From the NCBI GenBank assembly GCA_002501205.1, contig DLRW01000069.1, forward strand, positions 1 to 54,148: 54,148 bases of DNA, read 5' to 3'. The stretch's first letter is position 1. Each line of letters opens with the position of its first letter. Source of the stretch: Flavobacteriales bacterium UBA7878. GTDB lineage: Bacteria > Bacteroidota > Bacteroidia > Flavobacteriales > Schleiferiaceae. The notes beneath the pieces are model-generated. The model had not been told where the DNA came from. It made no database searches and saw only the letters and a list, made by a program, of their open reading frames with translations. The position numbers were made by a program, and so were the translations under genes. Shown here piece after piece: positions 33,823 to 42,200 of the stretch.

Positions 33823-34596
33823 GTTTGTTCTTTTTCACATTGCTAGCAACTCGCACATATTCTGATCCAAGTCCAGCAACAACAAGATCCTATCTAAGAA
33901 AAATGCAGATTCTAGATTGCGATTAATTTCAAGTTTTAGCTCCTTAAAATTACAATTTATCCCATCTCATTCCCCAGTCTTAAAAAGCATTATATTCCAA
34001 TAAAGCCTAGCCGAGGCCCTCAATCGCCAGTTCCTTGTTCATTCAATAAATGAATATTGGCCATCCGTCTTCGGCTCGGAAGCCGCCTAAAAACAAGCCT
34101 CCCCGCCTCTTCCGGACAAGCAAAAGCCTCATATTGGAGCATTCTTTAAAAACATGCTTATGTTTTAATCCAAACATCCGCATGAATGAAGTCAAACATC
34201 AGCATGTTTGGGAGCGAAGATCAGCAGGGTTAAAAAAGAACCTCCGCTTCTTTTTCTAAGTTAAGGGAGGCTAGGATTAAATAATCCTGATGTTTTTGAT
34301 AAAATAGCAGGGAGTTTATATTTAGATGTCTAAGGATTTGCATGCCTGCAGAGTCTTGGGAAGGTTTTTGGTTCTTTTATGGTATGGGCTACTGGCAAGA
34401 CTTTGAAGTTTTATTGAGGTCGACTCATTAATACAACTCAACCACCTATTTCTCCGAAGCTTTTTTTGCATCTCGGTTTTATTATGCCCAATATTTTTCT
34501 GTACGATACGCTGAACATATTGGAGGCTCGTACTATGCTTGCTTAGAGACCTTAACTAGCAATACCCAATGATTGCACAATGTTCTATGCATAATC
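33823..34596. other. About 0.77 kb without a convincing gene; hairpin-rich
   Basis: No open frame here has coding character; a 69-codon plus-strand frame (34050-34259) shows no protein-like composition. The stretch does hold short symmetric elements: AAACAT-GCTT-ATGTTT at 34149-34164, a CAAACATCxGCATG pair at 34171-34184 and 34193-34206, and a CCTCC...GGGAGG hairpin around 34240-34271. This looks like a decayed or mobile-type intergenic element or a regulatory region, but I cannot identify it. Confidence 0.5.
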
Positions 34597-35568
34597 TTAC
34601 CTGCCATTTACTTTATATTCTTCTTTAGTTTCTTTTAGCCAACTCGGATATCTGTCTAAAATAGATTTAAGTCTTCTTGAAAATTCCTTACTGTACTTAT
34701 GTGTTGAACTAGATTTACCTATCGAAATTTCTGTATGATATTTTGAATTTCCTTTAACGTCCAACTTCCAGAGTATAGCTTGAAATTCGTAGTTGTTAAT
34801 CCCAAATTTATATTTAAAGTCACCAAATCTATAGGGATAAAGCACATCTGTTCTTGGGATATTTGTCGTGTCAACAACTCCTGTTACTTCTCCAACTAAT
34901 TTTAACGTTGGAGCTCCATTCTTCTCTGAAAATTCTCCTTCTTTGATGAATTTCAATTTATTAGCTATAGACTTATCAAGAAGAATGCGTCCTTGACCTG
35001 TTTGAATTTCACCATTAAAAGTGTCAATAAGATGAATATTTTGAGGTCCAACCTGACCTATTTTTTCAACATGCCTTAGCCAAAGTAATTTCTCCTTTTC
35101 ACGTTCAGCACTCAATATTCTCGATAGTTCAGTATAGCCAATCTCCTTTGTTTCACCACGGTAGCGATAGTATATTGCCGCTTCTCTTAGTATTTTTTTA
35201 TAGGTCTTTGAGCAGACTATTGGTTTTTAAGGTGCTTCTTCTACCCATAACCGACCAAACTGTTTCCTATTGATTTCGTGAGTTTCCATATTCCAAAGAA
35301 CTTCGTGTGAAAAATATTCACTTATGAACTGGTTTATTTTATTTGGGTCACAATTATCGAATTTGTCATTTTGAAGTCCCTTTGGTTCTCTTGGTCGATC
35401 CTTAATCCCAAAAATTATCTCACCGCCTTTATTATTAGCCATTCCAACAATAGACCTTATGTACTCCGCTAATGAGTCACCGTAATGAAATGCTTCTTTA
35501 AACTCCAAGTCAAAACTTTCTCTTTGCTTAATGAATCCTTTACTATTTAATTCAAACGTGCATTTCAT
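34597..35568 (-). pseudogene. AlbA_2 (Schlafen-type) protein interrupted by one in-frame TAA
   Basis: Two open frames (35568-35227, 113 codons, and 35115-34597) lie in the same frame on the minus strand, separated by one TAA at 35229-35227 followed by 37 open codons. Read through, they give one protein of about 322 residues. The N-terminal half is an AlbA_2 domain (SFDLEFKEAFHYGDSLAEYI, MANNKGGEIIFGIKDR). After the stop the frame continues KPIVCSKTYKKILREAAIYY and on through LLWLRHVEKIGQVGPQN, all protein-like. AlbA_2 proteins are nucleic-acid-binding or ATP-dependent factors, often linked to defence or regulation. It may be a recent pseudogene or a readthrough gene; a sequencing error is also possible. 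Confidence 0.8.
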
Positions 35569-35690
35569 TTATATAAAAGGCTGGTACCAGCTTAAAAAAG
35601 GCTAAATGAGCACTTTATCATCAAGCGGAAAGTTTATTAATTGCACTAATCTCTATGCAAACCCTTTAACGATAATTTTTTTAGTATCGG

Positions 35691-36446
35691 TTAATATTTT
35701 TTTAACGTCTTTTCTATGTAGTCAACTTCCTTTTGAAATACTGTTGCGCCATCTTTGATGAAAGTTGCTTTTGACCATAATTCTTCGAAGTATGTCACGA
35801 ATACTTTACAAACCCTAGAATCTTTTATTAAACAGAGTGGCGAATTTGCTGATGAAGCGAAAAAGAAAATCTGTTCATCATCAACTATTACAAATTGAAG
35901 GCGAGGTATAATATTATCTTTTTTAAAAAATTTACACGAGTAACCGTCCATATTCTCTGCTAATCTGCGCCTTAATTTCCGTATTCGTCTAGGATCGTTA
36001 AATATAAAAATCTCTCTGTACAATATGTTGGAGGCTGCTTTTGTGATATTAGTTTCAAGATTTAAGTGAGATGTTTTCCTTTTATTTGAGTCAAATCCAG
36101 AGCTTATCACATTTTTCCAAGTCAAATCGCAAACAGATTTTTTTGCCCTTAGAACAGCAGTAGCAAGGGCTGATTCGATTTCAACTGAATCATCGAAAAA
36201 GACAAGATTATTTTCAGGGATTTGCTTAATGGATTTAACACTTAATTCGAGGTTTTTCCATGCCTTCTCGTTTGTGAAGTGCTGCGTGACAAACGATATA
36301 CATAGTAGGCAAAGAAGAATTAGAATAACCTTCTCAATACTAAAATCGAAAATGTAAAGATTGAAGATGTTTAGCACTGTTAGGACAATTGCAACAAGCG
36401 CTGTCAGCGCAAAGGATATTTTACTAATGTGTTTCATATCTACCAT
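35691..36446 (-). CDS. Membrane-anchored PLD-like domain protein
   Basis: 251 residues. Two hydrophobic helices (~9-29 and 35-55) anchor the N-terminus. Residues ~85-240 resemble the phospholipase D-like fold as seen in degenerate bacterial members: VEIESALATAVLRAKKSVCDLTW at the start and VIVDDEQIFFFASSANSP with YFEELWSKA at the end. No canonical HxKxxxxD motif is present, so nuclease or lipase activity is not assured. The start overlaps the hydrolase stop by 7 bases (or touches it if the Met at 36437 is used). Function unknown. Confidence 0.65.
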   Translation of the reverse strand: MVDMKHISKISFALTALVAIVLTVLNIFNLYIFDFSIEKVILILLCLLCISFVTQHFTNEKAWKNLELSVKSIKQIPENNLVFFDDSVEIESALATAVLRAKKSVCDLTWKNVISSGFDSNKRKTSHLNLETNITKAASNILYREIFIFNDPRRIRKLRRRLAENMDGYSCKFFKKDNIIPRLQFVIVDDEQIFFFASSANSPLCLIKDSRVCKVFVTYFEELWSKATFIKDGATVFQKEVDYIEKTLKKY

Positions 36447-37207
36447 AGGCTCTTATGAAAACACTCAACAAAGTAACTAGCCATTTTATCCCAATCATTG
36501 TTATTTGAATATGAATGATTGCCATCCTTAAAAATGTTCAGCTCCTTTTCAGTTGTCTTCAAGCACTCATAGAGAAAGACCGTTTGTTGAAAAGGAACAA
36601 TCTCATCTTTATCGCCCTGCGTAATGTAGCATGGAGTGGTTATTCGAGTGGCGGTCTCGAAAATGTTGTAACGCAGACAATCAAGAAAGACTTCATACTT
36701 ATAGCCATTTTCATTTGAAAAGCCAGTTTTGCGCCAATTTTCAAATTCATCAAATCCAATTTCGTTGAAATATGCATCGGCAATGAAGGCTGCGGGTGAT
36801 TTTAATCCTACTATGCTGAGTTTGTTAGCAATTTCAGGCGCTGCCAATAACACGGCCGCTCCAAAACTTGCTGCAAAGCAGCCAATCTTGTTTGAATCAA
36901 TCCATTCTTGTTCTTCTATTACCTTGAATGCATCAAGCAAATTGCTTATACCAATTGACAGACAGAGTGTTTCCCTTGTGCCATCACTATACCCTAAGCC
37001 TTCAAAGTCAAATAGAAAGGACGAAATGCCTTTTTCTGCAAGTTTTGGTGGCATATTCACCCAACTCAGGCTTTTTGTTCCTTTTCCTCCATCCCCTGTA
37101 AGCATGAACACAATTGGGGACTTTTTATTAGGATTTTCGCTCTTGATAAATCGTCCTCTCAAAACCTGATTTGTCATTGACGACTTAAATTCTATTTGTT
37201 GCTCCAT
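36440..37207 (-). CDS. Alpha/beta hydrolase (dienelactone-hydrolase/acyl-peptidase-like)
   Basis: 255 residues, cytoplasmic. The serine nucleophile is in CFAASFGAAV (AxSxG variant of the elbow motif), the acid is in QGDKDEIVP, and the catalytic His in DGNHSYS. An oxyanion-type MLTGDGGKG and the SFLFDFEGLGYSDG strand are as expected for the family, though the fold alone does not tell the substrate. It lies 2 bases after the WbqC-family gene and overlaps the PLD-like gene, so it is the middle member of a tightly coupled trio. Confidence 0.8.
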   Translation of the reverse strand: MEQQIEFKSSMTNQVLRGRFIKSENPNKKSPIVFMLTGDGGKGTKSLSWVNMPPKLAEKGISSFLFDFEGLGYSDGTRETLCLSIGISNLLDAFKVIEEQEWIDSNKIGCFAASFGAAVLLAAPEIANKLSIVGLKSPAAFIADAYFNEIGFDEFENWRKTGFSNENGYKYEVFLDCLRYNIFETATRITTPCYITQGDKDEIVPFQQTVFLYECLKTTEKELNIFKDGNHSYSNNNDWDKMASYFVECFHKSLW

Positions 37208-37209
37208 AA

Positions 37210-37980
37210 TTAGCTTTTTTTCAAATTGACATTTTTAAGTTTATGAATTTGGGGTTCATATTTCTTGTTGGAAATGAAGTCAGAAGTTTTTTCACGTCCA
37301 ACATTCAAGATGCTATCTACAATTGACAAACACGGAACAAAACCTGCATGTTTCCTTCTGGATTGTTCATACACAGGGTGCAGCGTTTTATACTCTTGAA
37401 TGTAGATTTGAATGTCATTGTCCTTTATTTTCTCCAAATCATGTATTTCTGTACTCTTTCCATCGCCAAGTAGTAAGCTGTTCATGTCCAAGAGTTTGCA
37501 AATTTGAATCAGCATTTCAGTCGCGTCATGATATTTAAGGTCTAATTCACTAGTAAAAAAAACCTTTGGCATTCTTAAGCCCAAATACTCGAATATGTTT
37601 GCTATTAACTGATAGTTTATTTCGGTCAAATTGTTGGAATAGTAGAGTGAATTAGATATTATTTTCTTAAGTTGTTTCCATTCAGAATCGTAGAATCTAG
37701 CATTTGCATAGGATTCTTGAATTGTACGAATGATTTTTTCTCTCATTTGGTTGCCAATATCCTTTATGGTAACATTATTACAGCCAATTTTATAGTTCTG
37801 TCCTGCTGGTAAACTGATGTAGTTTGGCTTTCCATGCGTGTCAATTATTTTAACCCGATCATAGAAATGACGCTTTCTAAAGTCTGCTGTGTCAAATACG
37901 ACAAAAGAGTCTGAGAAATACAGCTTACTGAAGTATCCTATCCATGGTAGAAAATATAGTTGATGAACTGTTCCAATCAT
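37210..37980 (-). CDS. WbqC-family protein
   Basis: 256 residues matching the WbqC family across its length: the start HQLYFLPWIGYFSKLYFSDS; the FDTADFRKRHFYDRVKI strand; a mid-section of helices; and the end HAGFVPCLSIVDSILNVGRE. WbqC proteins are found in glycan gene clusters and are thought to modify sugars, with no proven reaction that I can state. Here it is far from any glycan genes and instead is coupled to an alpha/beta hydrolase (2-base gap) and a membrane-anchored PLD-like protein, which is an unusual setting. Confidence 0.85.
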   Translation of the reverse strand: MIGTVHQLYFLPWIGYFSKLYFSDSFVVFDTADFRKRHFYDRVKIIDTHGKPNYISLPAGQNYKIGCNNVTIKDIGNQMREKIIRTIQESYANARFYDSEWKQLKKIISNSLYYSNNLTEINYQLIANIFEYLGLRMPKVFFTSELDLKYHDATEMLIQICKLLDMNSLLLGDGKSTEIHDLEKIKDNDIQIYIQEYKTLHPVYEQSRRKHAGFVPCLSIVDSILNVGREKTSDFISNKKYEPQIHKLKNVNLKKS

Positions 37981-38068
37981 AAATTGTATTTCACCCTTAT
38001 TAATAGTAAGCTAACGTTAAGGCCATGCGCAGTGAGCCGAAGTACATTTCGAGTTGACTTTGCTGAGA

Positions 38069-39364
38069 TTAGTTTCTATTTGTGATTTTCTCAATGAACT
38101 TCTCGAAAATTGCAGTCACTTGTCTTTCTATTTCTAATGGATCTTCCTCTAGTTCATCTTTTGAATCAAAGACACATTGAGCATAAGTTTTTATGAATGG
38201 ATCCGAGAATGTAAATAAGCCATTATCGATATTTTGACAAACTACATTCCCGCGATCATTCTCTTGTAATTTTTTTAAGTATAAAGTAAGGTTTGCCGGT
38301 GGATATTTTTTATGTTCTTGCCTAATTATAGAAAGAAGTTCAGCATGACTTGTCCCATCTTTTTTTGATTTCGCAAGTGCTTTCAAGATAATTCTTCCGT
38401 TATTATATGTTCGTTCTCGCTGAACTTTGGTTGCTCTTTCAAATCTGCCTTTCAATGTGTCTGAGTTAGATTTTATAAACTTTTCCAAGGCTAACTTCAA
38501 ATCAGAAACTCTAAAATTTATAAGCTCATCAGAAGTCTCGTAAAGGTTATTGGAGAAACATATGTTTAAGGCCAACTGATGGCAAATTGAACCCAAACCA
38601 TTAGAGAACTCAACTATCTTATTTTTCACTTGTTGTTCGAACTCGATATTCAATAATTTCTCACCTTTTTCTAAAATTTGGTGAAGCTCATTTTTACTTA
38701 ATAGTGGTACCAGAATTTCTGAGACCCTATTGGATAACTCAGAGTCATATTCAACAACCTCTCTTGCAGTTCCCACTGCTCCAATAGCGATCATTTTCAC
38801 CTCTGGAAATTGAGTGGCCGTATCTACGAATACTTTCATATTTTGAGAAAATCGCACTTTTTCTTCATCTTTTAATTTGTGAAAATCTTCTATGACCCAA
38901 CAGCATTTTGCGGCCCCTAAAAATTGAGCCAATCGTTGAGCAGTTAATTGAGGTGGAACAATTCTCATTTCGGTAGTAGACTCAGATGAGCTATTTCCCG
39001 CTTTTATTTGGGCATTAATTAATGAATAAGAACTTTTTAGTGTCCCGCTAATAGAACTATTCGAACTAGCTGTTTTACTGTCAGCATAATAAACCTCTAG
39101 TTGGTCAAATGAATCCAAAAGAAGCCCGTCAAAGCTTGAAGAATTAGTGCATCTGGAAATAATGACAGACTCATACGTTTGGTTTAACTTATTGACTATT
39201 AGTGTTGATTTCCCTGTTCCGGAATGACCATAAAGAATCATTTGTTTTCCTGGAGTCATCAGAGCATCAACTATCTCTGAATTAATAGTTTCGTCTCGCT
39301 CGACAAAAGTCAATTTGGCCTGACTAGTCGGTGTAAATACGGAATTTGTAGCGTGTTTCGTCAT
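38069..39364 (-). CDS. AAA+/STAND-like ATPase
   Basis: 431 residues. Walker A is GHSGTGKST (about residues 45-53) and Walker B is CCWVIEDF (~158-165), followed by a sensor-like MIAIGAVGTARE. A helical lid (~220-310) and a C-terminal winged-helix-like part (~340-410, with LYLKKLQEND...GLFTFSDPFIKTYA) follow, as in ORC/Cdc6- or AAA_16-type ATPases. Many such single-ATPase genes in accessory regions belong to defence or toxin systems, but no partner effector is recognised. It lies 88 bases upstream of the WbqC gene in the same direction. Confidence 0.8.
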   Translation of the reverse strand: MTKHATNSVFTPTSQAKLTFVERDETINSEIVDALMTPGKQMILYGHSGTGKSTLIVNKLNQTYESVIISRCTNSSSFDGLLLDSFDQLEVYYADSKTASSNSSISGTLKSSYSLINAQIKAGNSSSESTTEMRIVPPQLTAQRLAQFLGAAKCCWVIEDFHKLKDEEKVRFSQNMKVFVDTATQFPEVKMIAIGAVGTAREVVEYDSELSNRVSEILVPLLSKNELHQILEKGEKLLNIEFEQQVKNKIVEFSNGLGSICHQLALNICFSNNLYETSDELINFRVSDLKLALEKFIKSNSDTLKGRFERATKVQRERTYNNGRIILKALAKSKKDGTSHAELLSIIRQEHKKYPPANLTLYLKKLQENDRGNVVCQNIDNGLFTFSDPFIKTYAQCVFDSKDELEEDPLEIERQVTAIFEKFIEKITNRN

Positions 39365-39716
39365 TTTTCAAATTATCCACAACTTGCTTATATACCAACC
39401 TGAAATAAAGAATCACAAAATCCAGCCTGAGGAAATATAGAAGATTCGCTTGTGATTAAATTCAGGTCAAAACTCCCTAAAAATAAAATTTATTTTCCTT
39501 AAAACCTTAATCCCCAATCCCATCTTTTCTTAAAAAAACCACAGATGATTTACAAAGGGCATTGAGAATACCCCTTCCAGATTAACACTGCCCCATTAAG
39601 CGGCATCACGAAATCTATCGTCTATAGTCTAACTTCTAAAGTCTCTAATACCCAAGCCCCTCTTTAACCCCGAACCTTTCCTACCTTTAGCTCGTTATTT
39701 CCCAAAACGCAAATAC
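39365..39716. other. Intergenic region of 352 bases upstream of the glutathione peroxidase gene
   Basis: No gene is visible. The 39611-39650 segment repeats short CTATxGTCTA/CTAAAGTCT-type words like the repeat at 28554-28591. A near-consensus -7 box, TACCTTTA (39682-39689, one mismatch), lies 27 bases before the ATG of the peroxidase gene and is the best candidate promoter. On the minus strand I found no promoter box for the ATPase gene. Confidence 0.5.
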
Positions 39717-40325
39717 ATGAAACGCATCCTCCTGTCCTTCCTCGCTCTAGGCTTATTGGCCAGCTGTAATCAGAATAGCGTGACGGCCCTTAAAAGTGAA
39801 AAACTGGCTTTAAATGAGGCTAGCAATAAAGTAGAAGCTGAAAGTCCCTCCTTCTACGATTTTACCGTGACCGATCTCAATGGTGAGCAATTCAGTTTTT
39901 CCCAACTAAAAGGGAAAAGAGTATTGATTGTAAATACCGCCAGTAAATGTGGTTTTACCCCACAATACGAAGATTTACAAGCCTTAAACGAAAAGCATGG
40001 CGGTGAGAAATTCACCATTATTGGATTCCCTTGTAATCAGTTTGGCAAGCAGGAGCCGGGCACCAATGAGGAGATCGCTAGTTTCTGCCAGAAGAACTAT
40101 GGCGTAAGCTTCCCCATGATGGATAAGATTGATGTGAAAGGCGATGAGCAAGCCCCCATTTACCAGTGGCTAACCGACAAAGAATTAAATGGTGTGGATG
40201 ATGCCAAGGTGAGCTGGAACTTCAATAAATTTTTAATCGATGAAAATGGAAAGTGGATTGCCCATCATGGCAGTCGCACCAATCCCCTGGATGAAGAAAT
40301 CGTAGCCTTTGCCATGGGTAAATAA
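39717..40325 (+). CDS. Glutathione peroxidase family lipoprotein (thiol type)
   Basis: 202 residues, with a lipoprotein signal (Cys 17 in LLASC). The core has the peroxidatic Cys C78 (NTASKCGFT), Q108 (FPCNQFG), and W167/N168 (VSWNFNK). C124 in SFCQKNYGVSF is at the resolving-Cys position of yeast Gpx3, so the enzyme is expected to use thioredoxin rather than glutathione, reducing hydroperoxides in the periplasm or outer membrane. It is a single gene with an intrinsic terminator 24 bases after its stop. Confidence 0.9.
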   Translation: MKRILLSFLALGLLASCNQNSVTALKSEKLALNEASNKVEAESPSFYDFTVTDLNGEQFSFSQLKGKRVLIVNTASKCGFTPQYEDLQALNEKHGGEKFTIIGFPCNQFGKQEPGTNEEIASFCQKNYGVSFPMMDKIDVKGDEQAPIYQWLTDKELNGVDDAKVSWNFNKFLIDENGKWIAHHGSRTNPLDEEIVAFAMGK

Positions 40326-40348
40326 ATTTCGACTCCAAACCCTATTCA

Positions 40349-40374
40349 AAAGCCTCTCTTCAGAGGCTTTTTTT
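40349..40374 (+). terminator. Intrinsic terminator of the glutathione peroxidase gene
   Basis: A 9-bp perfect stem AAAGCCTCT (40349-40357) and AGAGGCTTT (40362-40370) with loop CTTC is followed by four more T, making seven T in a row at the end of the hairpin. Confidence 0.88.
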
Positions 40375-40431
40375 ATGAGTCTTCATATCGTTTTGAGTAT
40401 AAAGGCGTTATTGATTTACTAAACCTCGCTA

Positions 40432-41319
40432 ATGTCAAACATCCAATCCTTAGGCTTGCTTAGCCTAGCCCTGCTATTTAGCGCTTGCTCCCACAAGCCC
40501 AGTCTCGAAGAACTGCAAAACTTCGCCGCTACCGAGCAATTCCCCGAAGATCAATTTCTGGCCCAAGAAAGCCATAAAAAGGCCCTTATAATTGTGGCCC
40601 ACGACGATGATGATTGCGCCATGTCGGGAACCATCGCCAAGCTCACCGCCGCCGGCTGGACCATCCAGCAAATGAGTTTTCAAATCCATTTAATGCCCGG
40701 GAAAAAGGAAAATGCCGCCTCTATCATCTGTGCCGGCAATCTGCCCATTGTAGAAGATGGAATCTACCGCAAGGGATTAGATACCATGCAAAATCCCTAT
40801 GTGCCTATTCCCTATGCGGAAATCGCCCCACAATTTTACCAGGAGAAAATCACTGCGGCCCTGATCGAAAAGGTAAATGAATTTAAGCCCAGCGTCATTT
40901 TCACCTTAGACAATGTAAAAGGTGGCTATGGACATCCGGAACATATCTATATCAGTCAATTGGTGCTCGATCTCTTCCAGTCCGGAAAATTAGATTGCCA
41001 GCGCATTTACCAATCCGTTTTTACCGATCACATGGAAAGAGAAATCGTGGATACCTGGCTTAAAGCGAAAATGGAAAAATACGGCTATCCCAATCCCAGT
41101 GAGATTGCCAATGAAATGTACGGCATAGAAGGCATGCCGGCCCCCACTGTGCAAATCGACATTCAGGCCCAAGCCCAAACCAAAATGGCCTATTTACGCG
41201 CCTACCCTGAGAATGTGAAGCGTAATCTGCGCAAATTCCTTCCCTATTACGAAGACTTTAAGGCCGAGGAATATTTCAAAATCTTTCACCACGAATATTT
41301 CCGGGTGATTGAATCTTAA
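40432..41319 (+). CDS. PIG-L family deacetylase, lipoprotein
   Basis: 295 residues with a lipoprotein signal (Cys 19 in LLFSAC). The zinc motif is AHDDDD (A56-D61), a variant of the usual AHPDDE in which Pro and Glu are Asp; the zinc ligands H57 and D60 and the base D59 are kept. The second zinc His is in GGYGHPEHIYIS. PIG-L enzymes remove N-acetyl groups from GlcNAc-type sugars or related amines. The sugar is not known. The gene is upstream of a DUF1801 gene, 27 bases away. Confidence 0.85.
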   Translation: MSNIQSLGLLSLALLFSACSHKPSLEELQNFAATEQFPEDQFLAQESHKKALIIVAHDDDDCAMSGTIAKLTAAGWTIQQMSFQIHLMPGKKENAASIICAGNLPIVEDGIYRKGLDTMQNPYVPIPYAEIAPQFYQEKITAALIEKVNEFKPSVIFTLDNVKGGYGHPEHIYISQLVLDLFQSGKLDCQRIYQSVFTDHMEREIVDTWLKAKMEKYGYPNPSEIANEMYGIEGMPAPTVQIDIQAQAQTKMAYLRAYPENVKRNLRKFLPYYEDFKAEEYFKIFHHEYFRVIES

Positions 41320-41346
41320 ATCCAGGCCTTCCCCTAAATTAGGCCT

Positions 41347-41700
41347 ATGAATGCAGTGGAAGAATACATTGCCGCTTTTCCCGCCGAGGTGCAGGAGCAG
41401 CTGCATCAAATCCGCAATTTGATCTTGAAAGAGGCAGCACAGGCCGAGGAAAATATCGCTTATGGCATGCCCGCCTACAAGACCTTTGGCAAGCCACTTA
41501 TTTATTTTGCCGCCTTTAAAAAGCATATTGGCCTATACGCTACCCCCAGTGGACATGCGGCTTTCGAAGAAGAACTAGCCTCCTACAAACAAGGGAAAGG
41601 ATCAGTGCAATTTCCTTTAGATCAAGAGCTACCCTTGGATTTAATAGCAGATATTATCCGCTTTCGCGTGAAGGAAAATGAAAGTAAAGCCAAAGCATAA
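41347..41700 (+). CDS. DUF1801 (YdhG/YjbR-like) protein
   Basis: 117 residues. The family pattern is clear: FPAEVQEQLHQIRNLILK, then ENIAYGMPAYKTFGKPLIYFAAFKKHIGLY and the C-terminal SVQFPLDQELPLDLIADIIRFRV. These are small cytoplasmic proteins (iron-chaperone-like fold in Bacillus) of uncertain function. A 5-base gap leads into the next hypothetical gene. Confidence 0.85.
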   Translation: MNAVEEYIAAFPAEVQEQLHQIRNLILKEAAQAEENIAYGMPAYKTFGKPLIYFAAFKKHIGLYATPSGHAAFEEELASYKQGKGSVQFPLDQELPLDLIADIIRFRVKENESKAKA

Positions 41701-41705
41701 AATTC

Positions 41706-42146
41706 ATGGCCTTTAGCCGAAAACGGATCTTTTCAATTCTGGTGATTCTACTGCTTTTAGGCGGCGGGATGGGCTGGCATATCCTGAAAAATGCGGAAGA
41801 AGGTCCCATTACATTTCTAGACTACAGCTATCAACTGGAAGAAGAAAAAGACAGTCTGGATCTTAGCTATATCATTTGGGCCTGCGCCTGTGCCAATTGG
41901 CTGGAAATAGTGAAGTTTCCCCAAACTGAAAATGAAGAAATCCAGGCAGAGGATTGCCTTTTTATTGAAGCGGCCTCAGCGCAAAATCTTTTACCGGATT
42001 CCCTCTATAATTCCCAGCAGGCCATTCGCTTTTATGGAAGCTTTTATCAGCAGCCAGGTATATCGCGTGATTATAAAAAGCCCACTTCCCAAAAGCCAGA
42101 GGCCGCAAGGGTTTTTCGATATGATCGTTTTAAAATACTGCAATAA
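41706..42146 (+). CDS. Hypothetical membrane-anchored protein
   Basis: 146 residues with one N-terminal hydrophobic segment (~7-25), giving a membrane anchor or uncleaved signal, and a soluble remainder with three nearby Cys (WACACANW, DCLF). The double CAC could bind a metal. No family recognised. It lies 5 bases after the DUF1801 gene and 54 before ccmB. Confidence 0.62.
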   Translation: MAFSRKRIFSILVILLLLGGGMGWHILKNAEEGPITFLDYSYQLEEEKDSLDLSYIIWACACANWLEIVKFPQTENEEIQAEDCLFIEAASAQNLLPDSLYNSQQAIRFYGSFYQQPGISRDYKKPTSQKPEAARVFRYDRFKILQ

Positions 42147-42186
42147 GTCGACGCTTGGACTCTGTCATTTTCAAGCCTTAGCACCT

Positions 42187-42194
42187 TACCTTTG
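42187..42194 (+). promoter_or_regulatory. -7 box directly upstream of ccmB
   Basis: TACCTTTG, a perfect TAnnTTTG, ends six bases before the ccmB ATG at 42201. Use of this box would place the transcript start next to the start codon. The upstream -33 TTG is not evident. Confidence 0.45.
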
Positions 42195-42200
42195 CCCTTC

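Noticed and set aside
34149..34206. Possible CRISPR-like array from the repeated CAAACATCxGCATG word
   Set aside because: Only two copies 22 bases apart, no uniform spacers and no cas genes nearby.
34050..34259. 69-codon plus-strand open frame in the gene-poor stretch
   Set aside because: Rich in Lys/Arg/Pro/His without domain pattern, and it spans the inverted repeats noted there. I treat it as chance.
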